From Comamonadaceae bacterium (GTDB taxonomy: Bacteria > Pseudomonadota > Gammaproteobacteria > Burkholderiales > Burkholderiaceae_C), in the NCBI GenBank assembly GCA_947452325.1, contig CANGCZ010000059.1:1-8321 (forward strand): a stretch of DNA of 8,321 nucleotides, written 5' to 3'. The position numbers were made by a program, and so were the translations under genes. Below are positions 1 through 5,888 of the stretch, piece after piece. How positions within the stretch are numbered: position 1 is the first letter of the stretch; each line of letters opens with the position of its first letter. Below the pieces are notes generated by a model that saw only the letters and a list, made by a program, of their open reading frames with translations, ran no database searches and was not told where the DNA came from.

Positions 1-71
1 ATGGCCGCGTTTGACACAGTCAATGTCAGCAGCAAAAGCACTTGTTGCGAGAGAAGAAACAGAGTTTTCAT
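1..71 (-). CDS. 5' end of an exported protein (partial, runs off left edge)
   Basis: Reading the minus strand from the ATG at 71-69 gives 23 codons open to the window edge. They begin MKTLFLLSQQ, continue with a leucine-rich stretch and end TVSNAA. This is a typical Sec signal peptide: one lysine near the N-terminus, a hydrophobic core of about 15 residues, and a small-residue region where cleavage would be expected. It follows the lipoprotein gene in the same direction after a gap of 78 bp, so it may be the next gene of that unit. No convincing Shine-Dalgarno sequence precedes the ATG. Only the signal peptide is visible, so the function of the mature protein cannot be told. A chance short open frame is the alternative, but the hydrophobic pattern makes a real start more likely than not. 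Confidence 0.5.
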   Translation of the reverse strand, partial: MKTLFLLSQQVLLLLTLTVSNAA

Positions 72-149
72 GGGCTAGGAGTTACGACGTCTAAGGGTAA
101 TCGGCCTCAACTTGCCGGTCTTGAGCCATCAGCGGGGCTGAGCAAGGGC

Positions 150-860
150 TTAGTCAACGGTATAACAGGTCTGGTCCCTGTGCCATTTGCCGGTGTCTGT
201 GACGCAATGGTGCTGAATCAGTTTGCGGCTGATGTCAGATAAAAAATACGATCTGTAAAGCGCGTTTTTGTTTGGAACAAAGTTCACAGTTCGAAAGATG
301 GGACATTCCTCGCTGCGTATGCAGCGGTCGAATTGCTTGCTGTTTTCATAGAGCTGTATGCTGATGCGGCCCGGCGTCAGGCTTTTCTCGGTGCCTGCTG
401 TGACGATGCAGGTTTTGGGGTCGACAAAATGAAGTTCGGACAGTTCATTGAAGTAGTTCATCTCAGCGACCACGAGTTCCAAAAACCAGGGCGCCACAAT
501 GCCCTTGCACTCGTAGTAGTCCAGCTTGTCTGAATGGTGAACCACTTCGCCCAGGGGCAGTTTGTTTTTGTCCAGCATCAACATCGGTTCTTTGCCGGAG
601 TTAGGCGGATGGGCCTTGGAGGCGCGGGGTGCTTCTTCCTGGCCTTCTTTGCTTTGTGAGCCTTCATTCAAGACGGATTCCACGCGCCGGTTGACCGAAT
701 CTTCTTCCTTGGTGAGCGCTTTTTTCTCCGGCACTTGCAAAAATTTGCTGTCTTTGGCCGCATTGTCATCCGAGCAGGCAGCGAACAGGCAGACAGCCAG
801 TAAGCACGCGGCCAGCAAGCTGCCTTTTTTGAGCAGAAACAGGGGAGGAATAGATGGCAT
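150..860 (-). CDS. Predicted lipoprotein of unknown function, six-cysteine mature part
   Basis: The 236-residue product starts with a type II signal peptide: KK at residues 11-12, a hydrophobic core at 14-26, and a lipobox-like LFAAC with the lipidated Cys at 29. Phe at position -3 is less usual than Leu. Residue +2 is Ser, not Asp, which favours the outer membrane over inner-membrane retention. Residues about 30-105 are charged, rich in Lys, Glu and Pro, and look like a flexible linker. The C-terminal part (about 110-236) is compact and has six cysteines (118, 151, 180, 186, 219, 232), enough for three disulfides in the periplasm. I recognise no family. No Shine-Dalgarno sequence is seen before the ATG, and a promoter-like pair lies just upstream (868-895). 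The gene follows the repeat-protein gene by 78 bp on the same strand. Confidence 0.8.
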   Translation of the reverse strand: MPSIPPLFLLKKGSLLAACLLAVCLFAACSDDNAAKDSKFLQVPEKKALTKEEDSVNRRVESVLNEGSQSKEGQEEAPRASKAHPPNSGKEPMLMLDKNKLPLGEVVHHSDKLDYYECKGIVAPWFLELVVAEMNYFNELSELHFVDPKTCIVTAGTEKSLTPGRISIQLYENSKQFDRCIRSEECPIFRTVNFVPNKNALYRSYFLSDISRKLIQHHCVTDTGKWHRDQTCYTVD

Positions 861-867
861 ATTGGCT

Positions 868-895
868 ATTATCGGGGCATTGGGCTTGCTTGCAA
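868..895 (-). promoter_or_regulatory. Candidate sigma-70 promoter for the lipoprotein gene
   Basis: On the minus strand, TTGCAA (895-890, 4/6 to the -35 consensus) is followed after 16 bp by GATAAT (873-868, 5/6 to the -10 consensus). Transcription would begin about 7 bases further on, almost exactly at the lipoprotein ATG (860-858), so the message would have little or no leader. That agrees with the missing Shine-Dalgarno sequence. The prediction rests on consensus matching alone; transcription from the upstream gene is also possible. Confidence 0.35.
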
Positions 896-938
896 AACCG
901 GTATGCGGTGATGAAAGTGCGGCCTGGGGTTTATGTCA

Positions 939-1850
939 TCAACCGGTTAATACCAAGGAATACGCGTTCTTCATTTTGGACAAAACCTTATCTGCTTTCG
1001 AATTCTGAGCCTGTGTGATTTGCAGCGGTTTGATGTTGCCTATCTGGGTGATGCTGGCGATTTTTTTATTGCTGTTGGAGATGAAATCAATGTTCTTGGA
1101 AATATTGCTGCTGGTGTCCCGGATATTCAAATAAAACTCGGTGGAATATTTGTTGAACAAATCGGTCAAGGCCTTGCTCTCTGCCACAGTGGCGTTGATG
1201 GCGGTACCTTTGAAGGCTTCGATCCCGGTCAGCATGCCCATATCGTCGAGTGCTTTCAAGCCCCTGTAATTGATAGCCAAAGCCTGTGTATCGTCGTAGC
1301 CGACAAATTTGGAGCTGCCGCCAGGCACCACGGTGACCGTGGTGGAAGTGGTCGTGCCCGGATTGGTCGCTGAGCCAGTGGGCTCGATATGTGTTTGAAC
1401 TTCGAATTTTCCGTTGATTGATTTGGACCACAACTGGCTGTCCCAGGGTGAAATCATTTGTTTGGTGGTACTGGAAGACGGCGTGATGATCATTTTGTTG
1501 ATCTGCGGGTTCAACGTCCTCAAAGTCGAAATATTGCTGTTGAGAACCTCAAATGTGTCATTCAACACCAGCGTGTTTTCAGGGAATTTAGCCAGCATAT
1601 TGGCGTAAGTCTTGGCCTGACTGGAGGTCAAATTGACTTTGGCCGGCATATTGGTGATGTTGACCTGAGAGATTTGGGTTTGTCCCGCGTTCAAATCTTT
1701 GAGGTTGGCTGAAATATTTTCTGCCGTATCGGCAATAGAAACTTTCAAGTGACTGTTTAATTTCCATGCGGCCAAGGCTTGTACCGCGGTCATGGGCCTA
1801 GGGCTTGCTGCAGTGGCAATGCTGGTGGCGCTGACCGGTGAGACCTGCAT
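939..1850 (-). CDS. Internally repetitive protein with 'DT..NI..NL' repeats
   Basis: This 303-residue protein has no cysteine and no obvious signal peptide. It is rich in Ser, Thr, Asn and Ala. At least three diverged copies of one motif can be aligned. Residues 35-97 contain ADTAENISANL, then I..V.ITN, then LTSSQAK and a closing LVL. Residues about 188-241 are more degenerate: LAINYRGLKAL, GIEAF, AESKALTDLFNKY, then FYLNI. Residues 239-301 contain RDTSSNISKNI, then IASITQIGN, then ITQAQ..KADKVLSK and SLVL. A partial copy, NDTFEVLNSNISTL, lies at 97-110. A Thr/Ser/Gly-rich spacer lies at about 156-180. The pattern resembles repeats I know from large secreted or surface proteins of alpha- and betaproteobacteria ('DTAANIAANLDAL'). 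Absence of Cys and of a Sec signal would fit type I secretion, but no transporter is in view. The start is supported by a strong ribosome site. Function unknown. Confidence 0.8.
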   Translation of the reverse strand: MQVSPVSATSIATAASPRPMTAVQALAAWKLNSHLKVSIADTAENISANLKDLNAGQTQISQVNITNMPAKVNLTSSQAKTYANMLAKFPENTLVLNDTFEVLNSNISTLRTLNPQINKMIITPSSSTTKQMISPWDSQLWSKSINGKFEVQTHIEPTGSATNPGTTTSTTVTVVPGGSSKFVGYDDTQALAINYRGLKALDDMGMLTGIEAFKGTAINATVAESKALTDLFNKYSTEFYLNIRDTSSNISKNIDFISNSNKKIASITQIGNIKPLQITQAQNSKADKVLSKMKNAYSLVLTG

Positions 1851-1856
1851 GATTTA

Positions 1857-1863
1857 TCCTCTC
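1857..1863 (-). promoter_or_regulatory. Ribosome binding site of the repeat protein
   Basis: On the minus strand GAGAGGA lies 6 bases before the ATG at 1850-1848. It is a clear Shine-Dalgarno match at good spacing and fixes this start. Confidence 0.7.
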
Positions 1864-1873
1864 AATTTGATCA

Positions 1874-1895
1874 GAGCGGCAATCTATTGCCGCTC
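1874..1895. repeat. Perfect 10-bp inverted repeat in the repeat-protein leader
   Basis: GAGCGGCAAT (1874-1883) and ATTGCCGCTC (1886-1895) are exact reverse complements with a 2-base centre. The site ends 23 bp before the repeat-protein ATG and about 10 bp before its ribosome site. As DNA it is a near-continuous palindrome that could bind a dimeric regulator. As RNA it would fold into a stem of about 9 bp with a tetraloop immediately before the ribosome site. No T-run follows, so it is not a standard terminator. Confidence 0.65.
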
Positions 1896-2066
1896 AAGGC
1901 TTGCACGTTCAACCATTGATCGGTCGGCAGGCGCATTTGTTTAACTTCTATGGCTATGCAAGTTATGCGCCTAGTCTGTTTATTTCCCAGAGTGGGCAAC
2001 TGCCAAGCGCAACTTGAGGCAGCCCAAGTCCCTTGGGTACGGCTTCTGGTGTTTAAAAAAACGCGG
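1896..2066. other. Intergenic region between divergent genes
   Basis: This is most of the stretch of about 300 bp between the repeat-protein gene and the outer-membrane protein gene. I see no credible coding frame. Besides the inverted repeat at 1929-1972 it holds a short hairpin CCCAAG-tcc-CTTGGG (2023-2037) and an imperfect stem CTGCC/GGCAG (2000-2004/2018-2022). An A-run lies at 2054-2061. Promoters for both divergent genes should lie here, but I found no convincing -35/-10 pair. A small structured RNA is possible but not shown. Confidence 0.5.
1929..1972. repeat. Interrupted inverted repeat in the intergenic region
   Basis: AGGCGCAT (1929-1936) and ATGCGCCT (1965-1972) are exact reverse complements. 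Inside them AACTT (1943-1947) and AAGTT (1960-1964) also pair, leaving a 6-base bulge on one side and a 12-base loop. It could form a 13-bp bulged stem in RNA of either strand. Role unknown. Confidence 0.45.
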
Positions 2067-2103
2067 TTTGACTTCAGAAGCCTGTAGATTTGTCGAAGTC
2101 AAA
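2067..2103. repeat. 9-bp inverted repeat upstream of the outer-membrane protein gene
   Basis: TTTGACTTC (2067-2075) and GAAGTCAAA (2095-2103) are exact reverse complements separated by 19 bases. The repeat ends 43 bp before the preferred GTG start at 2147. It may be an operator or a leader stem-loop of the plus-strand gene. If translation began at the TTG at 2090 the right arm would be coding, which is one more reason to prefer the later start. Confidence 0.5.
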
Positions 2104-2135
2104 GACAAGGTGCTTTGTATCTGTCTTTAACCATT

Positions 2136-2140
2136 GGAAA
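2136..2140 (+). promoter_or_regulatory. Ribosome binding site supporting the GTG start at 2147
   Basis: GGAAA lies 6 bases before the GTG at 2147-2149. It is modest but well placed. The only upstream start option, the TTG at 2090, has no comparable site. Confidence 0.45.
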
Positions 2141-2146
2141 CGCTCT

Positions 2147-2758
2147 GTGAAAACCTTTTTGTGTCTTTGTCTCGCATGTCTGTTGAGTGTTTTTGCCGCA
2201 CACGCTGAGTCAAACCGATTCATTGGAGGAAACATACACATAGCCACAGGTTACCAGTTGAACACGCCTGAGCTTTACAACTACAGCAACAGCCAAACCA
2301 CATCAAATTCAAATATCAACGGCATTCCTCTGGTCATCGGACTCGGTTACAGCTTGTCCTTGAATCCATCGACAGTCATAGGCTTGGCGTATGAAAAAAA
2401 CCTGGTTGATACGTATACAACCAGTTTGTCGACGGGAAGTTCGACGACGGAGAGCCTGGGCTACACCAATCAACAGCGTTATTCACTCACTGGCGGGTAT
2501 TTATTGAGCAGCTTTTCAATGGTTTATGGAAAGGTGGGTTATGCCAGTCTGACCACCACCAAAGCCGTCAATAACTTTGATCTCAACGGTTACGTGCTGG
2601 GCGCAGGCTACAAATTATTTTTGAATAATTCCCAGTATGTATTTGCCGAATACAACCACACGCGCATGCCCAATACCAAGGTCACCGTGGGCACGTATTC
2701 GTTTGACGCCCGTTCCGTCGGGCATGAGCTTTTGTTCGGCCTGGGTTTGCAGTTTTAA
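2147..2758 (+). CDS. Small outer-membrane beta-barrel protein (opacity/OmpW-like size)
   Basis: From the GTG at 2147 the product is 203 residues. It begins MKTFLCLCLACLLSVFAAHA, a textbook Sec signal peptide with likely cleavage after AHA at residue 20. The mature part alternates polar and hydrophobic/aromatic residues in stretches such as FIGGNIHIATGY (25-36), PLVIGLGYSL (61-70), MVYGKVGYASL (125-135), GYVLGAGYKLF (148-158) and YVFAEYNHTR (164-173). The last residues are ELLFGLGLQF, ending in the C-terminal Phe that the BAM complex recognises in outer-membrane proteins. Length and pattern fit an eight-stranded barrel of the OMP_b-brl/opacity type. A longer form from the TTG at 2090 would add 19 residues and give an unusually long signal. 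The gene converges on the GST gene with 13 bp between stop codons and no visible terminator. Ligand or role unknown. Confidence 0.78.
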   Translation: MKTFLCLCLACLLSVFAAHAESNRFIGGNIHIATGYQLNTPELYNYSNSQTTSNSNINGIPLVIGLGYSLSLNPSTVIGLAYEKNLVDTYTTSLSTGSSTTESLGYTNQQRYSLTGGYLLSSFSMVYGKVGYASLTTTKAVNNFDLNGYVLGAGYKLFLNNSQYVFAEYNHTRMPNTKVTVGTYSFDARSVGHELLFGLGLQF

Positions 2759-2771
2759 GTCTGCAAACAGG

Positions 2772-3491
2772 TCAGCGTTTTTGGTACTGGGCCTGGCCGA
2801 ACAGCGTTTCAAAGGCCTTGGGGTCGTTCTTGATCGGTTTGCGTAACTCGGCCAGCACCGCACAGCCGCGAATCACCGCAGGTCTGCTGCCCACCAAGTC
2901 AAACCATTCTTTCAGGCGCGGAAAATCTGCCCAATGGATGCCTTGGTTTTCCCAGTTGCGCAGCCAGGGGTAAATGGCCATGTCGGCAATGGTGTACATA
3001 TTGCCTGCGATGTATTTACCCAACGCCAGTTGCTTGTCCATCACGCCATACAAGCGCTTGGCTTCATTGGTATAGCGGTCTACGGCATAAGGAATTTTTT
3101 CGGGCGCATATTGGCGGAAATGGTGGTTTTGGCCCAGCATGGGACCAACCCCGCCCATTTGGAACATCAGCCATTGCAAGACTTCAAACTTGGCTCGGTC
3201 CGATTTGGGCAGAAACTTTCCCGTCTTGGCCGCCAGATACAACAAAATCGCTCCAGACTCGAAGACGCTGATGGGTTTGCCATCCGGCCCGACCGGGTCG
3301 ACCAAAGCCGGGATTTTGTTGTTCGGGCTGATGGTCAAAAACTCAGGCGTGAACTGTTCGCCCTGAGCGATGTTGACAGAATGGGCCAGCCAGTCACGAC
3401 CCAGCCGGTAGCCACATTCTTCCAGCATGATGTGAACTTTGTGGCCATTGGGTGTGGGCCAGCTGTAAACGTCGATCAGGTGATCAGTCAT
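2772..3491 (-). CDS. yfcG: Glutathione S-transferase family protein, YfcG-like (Nu class)
   Basis: The 239-residue product aligns over nearly its whole length with E. coli YfcG as I remember it, a glutathione-dependent disulfide-bond oxidoreductase rather than a classical transferase. The N-terminal thioredoxin-like domain (1 to about 88) has the TPNGHK motif (13-18), SPNNKIPALVD (55-65) with the cis-proline at 61 that positions glutathione, and FESGAILLYLA (77-87). The helical C-terminal domain (about 98-215) has LQWLMFQMGGVGPMLGQNHHF (105-125) and IADMAIYPW (168-176), both typical of this subfamily. There is no Cys at the N-terminal active site, as in YfcG. It is the last gene of the minus-strand operon, starting 2 bp after the acyl-CoA dehydrogenase stop, so translational coupling is likely. 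Inferred role: reduction or detoxification of thiols or reactive intermediates linked to the acyl-CoA pathway. Confidence 0.88.
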   Translation of the reverse strand: MTDHLIDVYSWPTPNGHKVHIMLEECGYRLGRDWLAHSVNIAQGEQFTPEFLTISPNNKIPALVDPVGPDGKPISVFESGAILLYLAAKTGKFLPKSDRAKFEVLQWLMFQMGGVGPMLGQNHHFRQYAPEKIPYAVDRYTNEAKRLYGVMDKQLALGKYIAGNMYTIADMAIYPWLRNWENQGIHWADFPRLKEWFDLVGSRPAVIRGCAVLAELRKPIKNDPKAFETLFGQAQYQKR

Positions 3492-3493
3492 GT

Positions 3494-4756
3494 TCAGCTG
3501 CCGCGAGTGACAGGCATGTCCACTTCCTGAGGCATGGTGGCGATGTGACGCGCCAACTCCAGTTTGGCGATGGAGTTACGGTGAACTTCATCCGGGCCGT
3601 CGGCCAGACGCAAGGTGCGCTGATGGGCATAGGCATAGGCCAGCGGGAAATCGTCGCTGACCCCACCGGCACCGTGGGCTTGGATCGCCCAGTCGATGAT
3701 CTGCGTGGCCATGACAGGCGCGATCACCTTGATCATGGCGATTTCGGTTTTGGCGATCTTGTTGCCGACCGTGTCCATCATGTAAGCGGCTTTGAGCGTC
3801 AGCAAACGGGCCTGCTCAATCATGATGCGGGACTCGGCAATGCGCTCGTGCCACACGCCTTGCGAGGACAGCACTTTGCCGAAAGCAGTGCGGCTGTTCA
3901 GGCGCTTGCACATGAGTTCGAGTGCGCGTTCGGCGCAACCGATGGTGCGCATGCAGTGGTGAATACGGCCCGGGCCTAAGCGGCCTTGGGCGATTTCAAA
4001 GCCTCGTCCTTCGCCGAGCAAGAGGTTGCCAACCGGTACGCGCACGTTTTTCAGCAATACCTCCATGTGACCATGCGGTGCGTCGTCGTAGCCGAACACG
4101 CTCAAAGGACGCAACACTTCTACGCCGGGAGAATTGGCCGGCACGATGATCATGCTTTGCTGAGAGTGGCGGGGCGCATCCGGGTCGGTTTTGCCCATGA
4201 CGATGTAAACCGCGCAGCGCGGGTCACCGGCACCTGAGGACCACCATTTGCGGCCGTTGATCACGTAATGATCGCCTTCACGACGGATGGAGCACTGTAT
4301 GTTGGTGGCGTCAGATGAGGCCACATCGGGTTCGGTCATCAAAAACGCAGAACGTATGTCGCCGCGCAGCAATGGTTCGAGCCACTGGTCTTTGAGTTCT
4401 TCGCTGGCATAACGTTCAAAGGTTTCCATGTTGCCGGTGTCTGGCGCAGAGCAATTGAACACCTCTGCGGCAAACGGCACACGACCCATGATTTCGCACA
4501 AAGGCGCGTATTCGAGGTTGCTTAGGCCTTCTGGCGCGCGTTTGCTGTGTGGCAAAAACAAATTCCACAAACCGGCTTTGCGTGCCAAAGGTTTGAGTTC
4601 TTCAACGATTTCGGTGGGAATCCAGGGGTTGCCTTTGGCGCGATTGGCGGCGATTTCTTCGTAAAAGCGTTTTTCGTTGGGGTAAATGTGTTGGTCCATG
4701 AAGGCGATCAAGCGCGCCTGCATTGTTTTGACCTTGTCGGTGTAATCAAAGTTCAT
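3494..4756 (-). CDS. Acyl-CoA dehydrogenase family protein, ACAD10/11 or LvaC type
   Basis: The 420-residue flavoprotein has the acyl-CoA dehydrogenase order: N-terminal helical domain (about 5-130), middle beta domain with the FAD motif AFLMTEPDVASSDAT (137-151) and KWWSSGAGDPRC (170-181), and C-terminal helical domain with RTAFGK (289-294) and QAHGAGGVS (359-367). Near the C-terminus it reads RLADGPDEVH (383-392). The place where medium-chain enzymes carry the catalytic Glu (YEG) is ADG here, with Asp386. From memory, DGPDEVH is shared with the dehydrogenase half of animal ACAD11. The gene follows the kinase-like gene after 45 bp and has its own ribosome site (GGAG, 4766-4763). In ACAD11 the same two domains are fused, and LvaC sits beside kinase LvaA in Pseudomonas. 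Likely role: acting with the kinase on a phosphorylated hydroxyacyl-CoA. Ordinary dehydrogenation of an acyl-CoA is the alternative. Confidence 0.9.
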   Translation of the reverse strand: MNFDYTDKVKTMQARLIAFMDQHIYPNEKRFYEEIAANRAKGNPWIPTEIVEELKPLARKAGLWNLFLPHSKRAPEGLSNLEYAPLCEIMGRVPFAAEVFNCSAPDTGNMETFERYASEELKDQWLEPLLRGDIRSAFLMTEPDVASSDATNIQCSIRREGDHYVINGRKWWSSGAGDPRCAVYIVMGKTDPDAPRHSQQSMIIVPANSPGVEVLRPLSVFGYDDAPHGHMEVLLKNVRVPVGNLLLGEGRGFEIAQGRLGPGRIHHCMRTIGCAERALELMCKRLNSRTAFGKVLSSQGVWHERIAESRIMIEQARLLTLKAAYMMDTVGNKIAKTEIAMIKVIAPVMATQIIDWAIQAHGAGGVSDDFPLAYAYAHQRTLRLADGPDEVHRNSIAKLELARHIATMPQEVDMPVTRGS

Positions 4757-4801
4757 CTGGGTCTCCGTTTAGTAAGTGTGTATGGGGCAAGTAAGAAAAA
4801 A

Positions 4802-5884
4802 TCAATGGCGTTGTGCAAACAGCCAGGCGAGTTCGGCCATGGGGCGCGCGCCTGCGCCTGAGGCTTTGGCTTGTGCGCTGGAGGCCGTGCCGTCTTCGAC
4901 ACGTTTGGCAATGCCTTGCAAAATCGCGGCAATGCGGAACATGTTGTAGGCCAGGTAAAAGTTCCAGTCTTTCTTTAAAGCATCCAGCGTGGTGATACCG
5001 CTGCGCTTGCAATACAAATCAATGTATTCGTCTTCCAGTGGAATGCCGAGGTCGGCGTGATCAAGCCCGCCTATGCCTCTGAAGCTGCCAGGAGGAATAT
5101 GCCAGGACATGCAGTGATAGCTGAAGTCAGCCAGCGGGTGGCCCAGCGTAGAAAGTTCCCAGTCCAGAACTGCCAGTATGCGCGGTTCCTCAGGGTGAAA
5201 AATCATGTTATCCAAACGAAAGTCGCCGTGCACGATACAGGTCAGGTCGGCACGGGCGCTGTCGGGCATATGGGCTGGTAACCAGTCCATCAGCTTGTCC
5301 ATTTCTGCAATAGGTTGGGTCACCGAGGCTCGGTATTGCTTGCTCCAACGACCAATCTGGCGGTCAAAGTAATTGCCGGGTTTGCCAAAATTTTCCAGCC
5401 CTTGCGCTTTGTGGTCCACCGCGTGTAAGGCCGCGATGACACGGTTCAGCTCAAGGTAAATACCGCGACGCTGTTCGCGCGTCATGCCAGGCAGTGCCTG
5501 GTCCCACAACACACGGCCTTGCACAAATTCCATGACATAAAAAGCGCGGCCGATGACCGATTCGTCTTCGCACAGCACATGCATGTGAGCCACCGGCACA
5601 CCCGTGCCTTGCAGTCCGCGCATGACGGTGAACTCGCGCTCGATGGCGTGGGCTGAGGGCAGCAGTTTGGCGACCGGCCCGGGCTTGGCGCGCATCACAT
5701 AGCTTTTGGAAGGTGTGATCAGTTTGTAAGTCGGGTTGGACTGGCCGCCCTTGAACATTTCAACCTGTAAAGGGCCGCTGAAACCGTCCATGTGCGATGT
5801 CAGCCAGGCTTGCAGTGCGGACACGTCAAAGCGGTGGGAGTCGCTGACTTCACGGGTGCCGACAAAATTGTCAAAGTTGCTCAT
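4802..5884 (-). CDS. Phosphotransferase family protein, ACAD11 N-domain / LvaA-like kinase
   Basis: The 360-residue protein has an aminoglycoside-phosphotransferase (APH) kinase fold. Visible motifs, in order: a glycine-rich KGGQSNPTY (45-53), YVMRAKPG (62-69) for the ATP-binding strand, EREF (82-85) for the helix-C glutamate, a hinge-like FYVMEFVQG (115-123), the catalytic loop VHGDFRLDN (218-226) with Asp221 and Asn226, and the metal-binding VLDWELSTLG (239-248) with Asp241. All key catalytic residues are kept, so it should be an active kinase. Pairing with the next gene points to a hydroxyacyl-CoA rather than an antibiotic as substrate, as for LvaA and ACAD10/11. A GGAG ribosome site (5895-5892) lies inside the end of the regulator gene, which stops 4 bp before this ATG, so the two are probably coupled. 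No LvaB-like partner is in the window. Confidence 0.9.
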   Translation of the reverse strand: MSNFDNFVGTREVSDSHRFDVSALQAWLTSHMDGFSGPLQVEMFKGGQSNPTYKLITPSKSYVMRAKPGPVAKLLPSAHAIEREFTVMRGLQGTGVPVAHMHVLCEDESVIGRAFYVMEFVQGRVLWDQALPGMTREQRRGIYLELNRVIAALHAVDHKAQGLENFGKPGNYFDRQIGRWSKQYRASVTQPIAEMDKLMDWLPAHMPDSARADLTCIVHGDFRLDNMIFHPEEPRILAVLDWELSTLGHPLADFSYHCMSWHIPPGSFRGIGGLDHADLGIPLEDEYIDLYCKRSGITTLDALKKDWNFYLAYNMFRIAAILQGIAKRVEDGTASSAQAKASGAGARPMAELAWLFAQRH

Positions 5885-5888
5885 GTAT

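Noticed and set aside
120..146. Imperfect hairpin CTTGAGCC/GGCTgagCAAG after the lipoprotein gene
   Set aside because: The stem is broken by a 3-base bulge and no T-run follows on the minus strand, so a terminator is not supported.
42..242. Plus-strand open frame of 66 codons
   Set aside because: It overlaps the lipoprotein end and the minus-strand signal peptide, has no ribosome site and no recognisable pattern.
896..948. AACCGGT / ACCGGTT pair flanking the repeat-protein stop
   Set aside because: Each copy is itself close to a palindrome and they are 39 bp apart, so apparent pairing is expected and no hairpin of note forms.
562..1008. Plus-strand open frame of 148 codons antisense to the lipoprotein gene
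   Set aside because: It runs antisense to the lipoprotein signal peptide and across the gene boundary; composition looks like a shadow, not a protein.
4802..5884. Reading the APH-like gene as antibiotic resistance
   Set aside because: The fold is shared, but the place next to an acyl-CoA dehydrogenase and the ACAD11/LvaA-like motifs point to metabolism.
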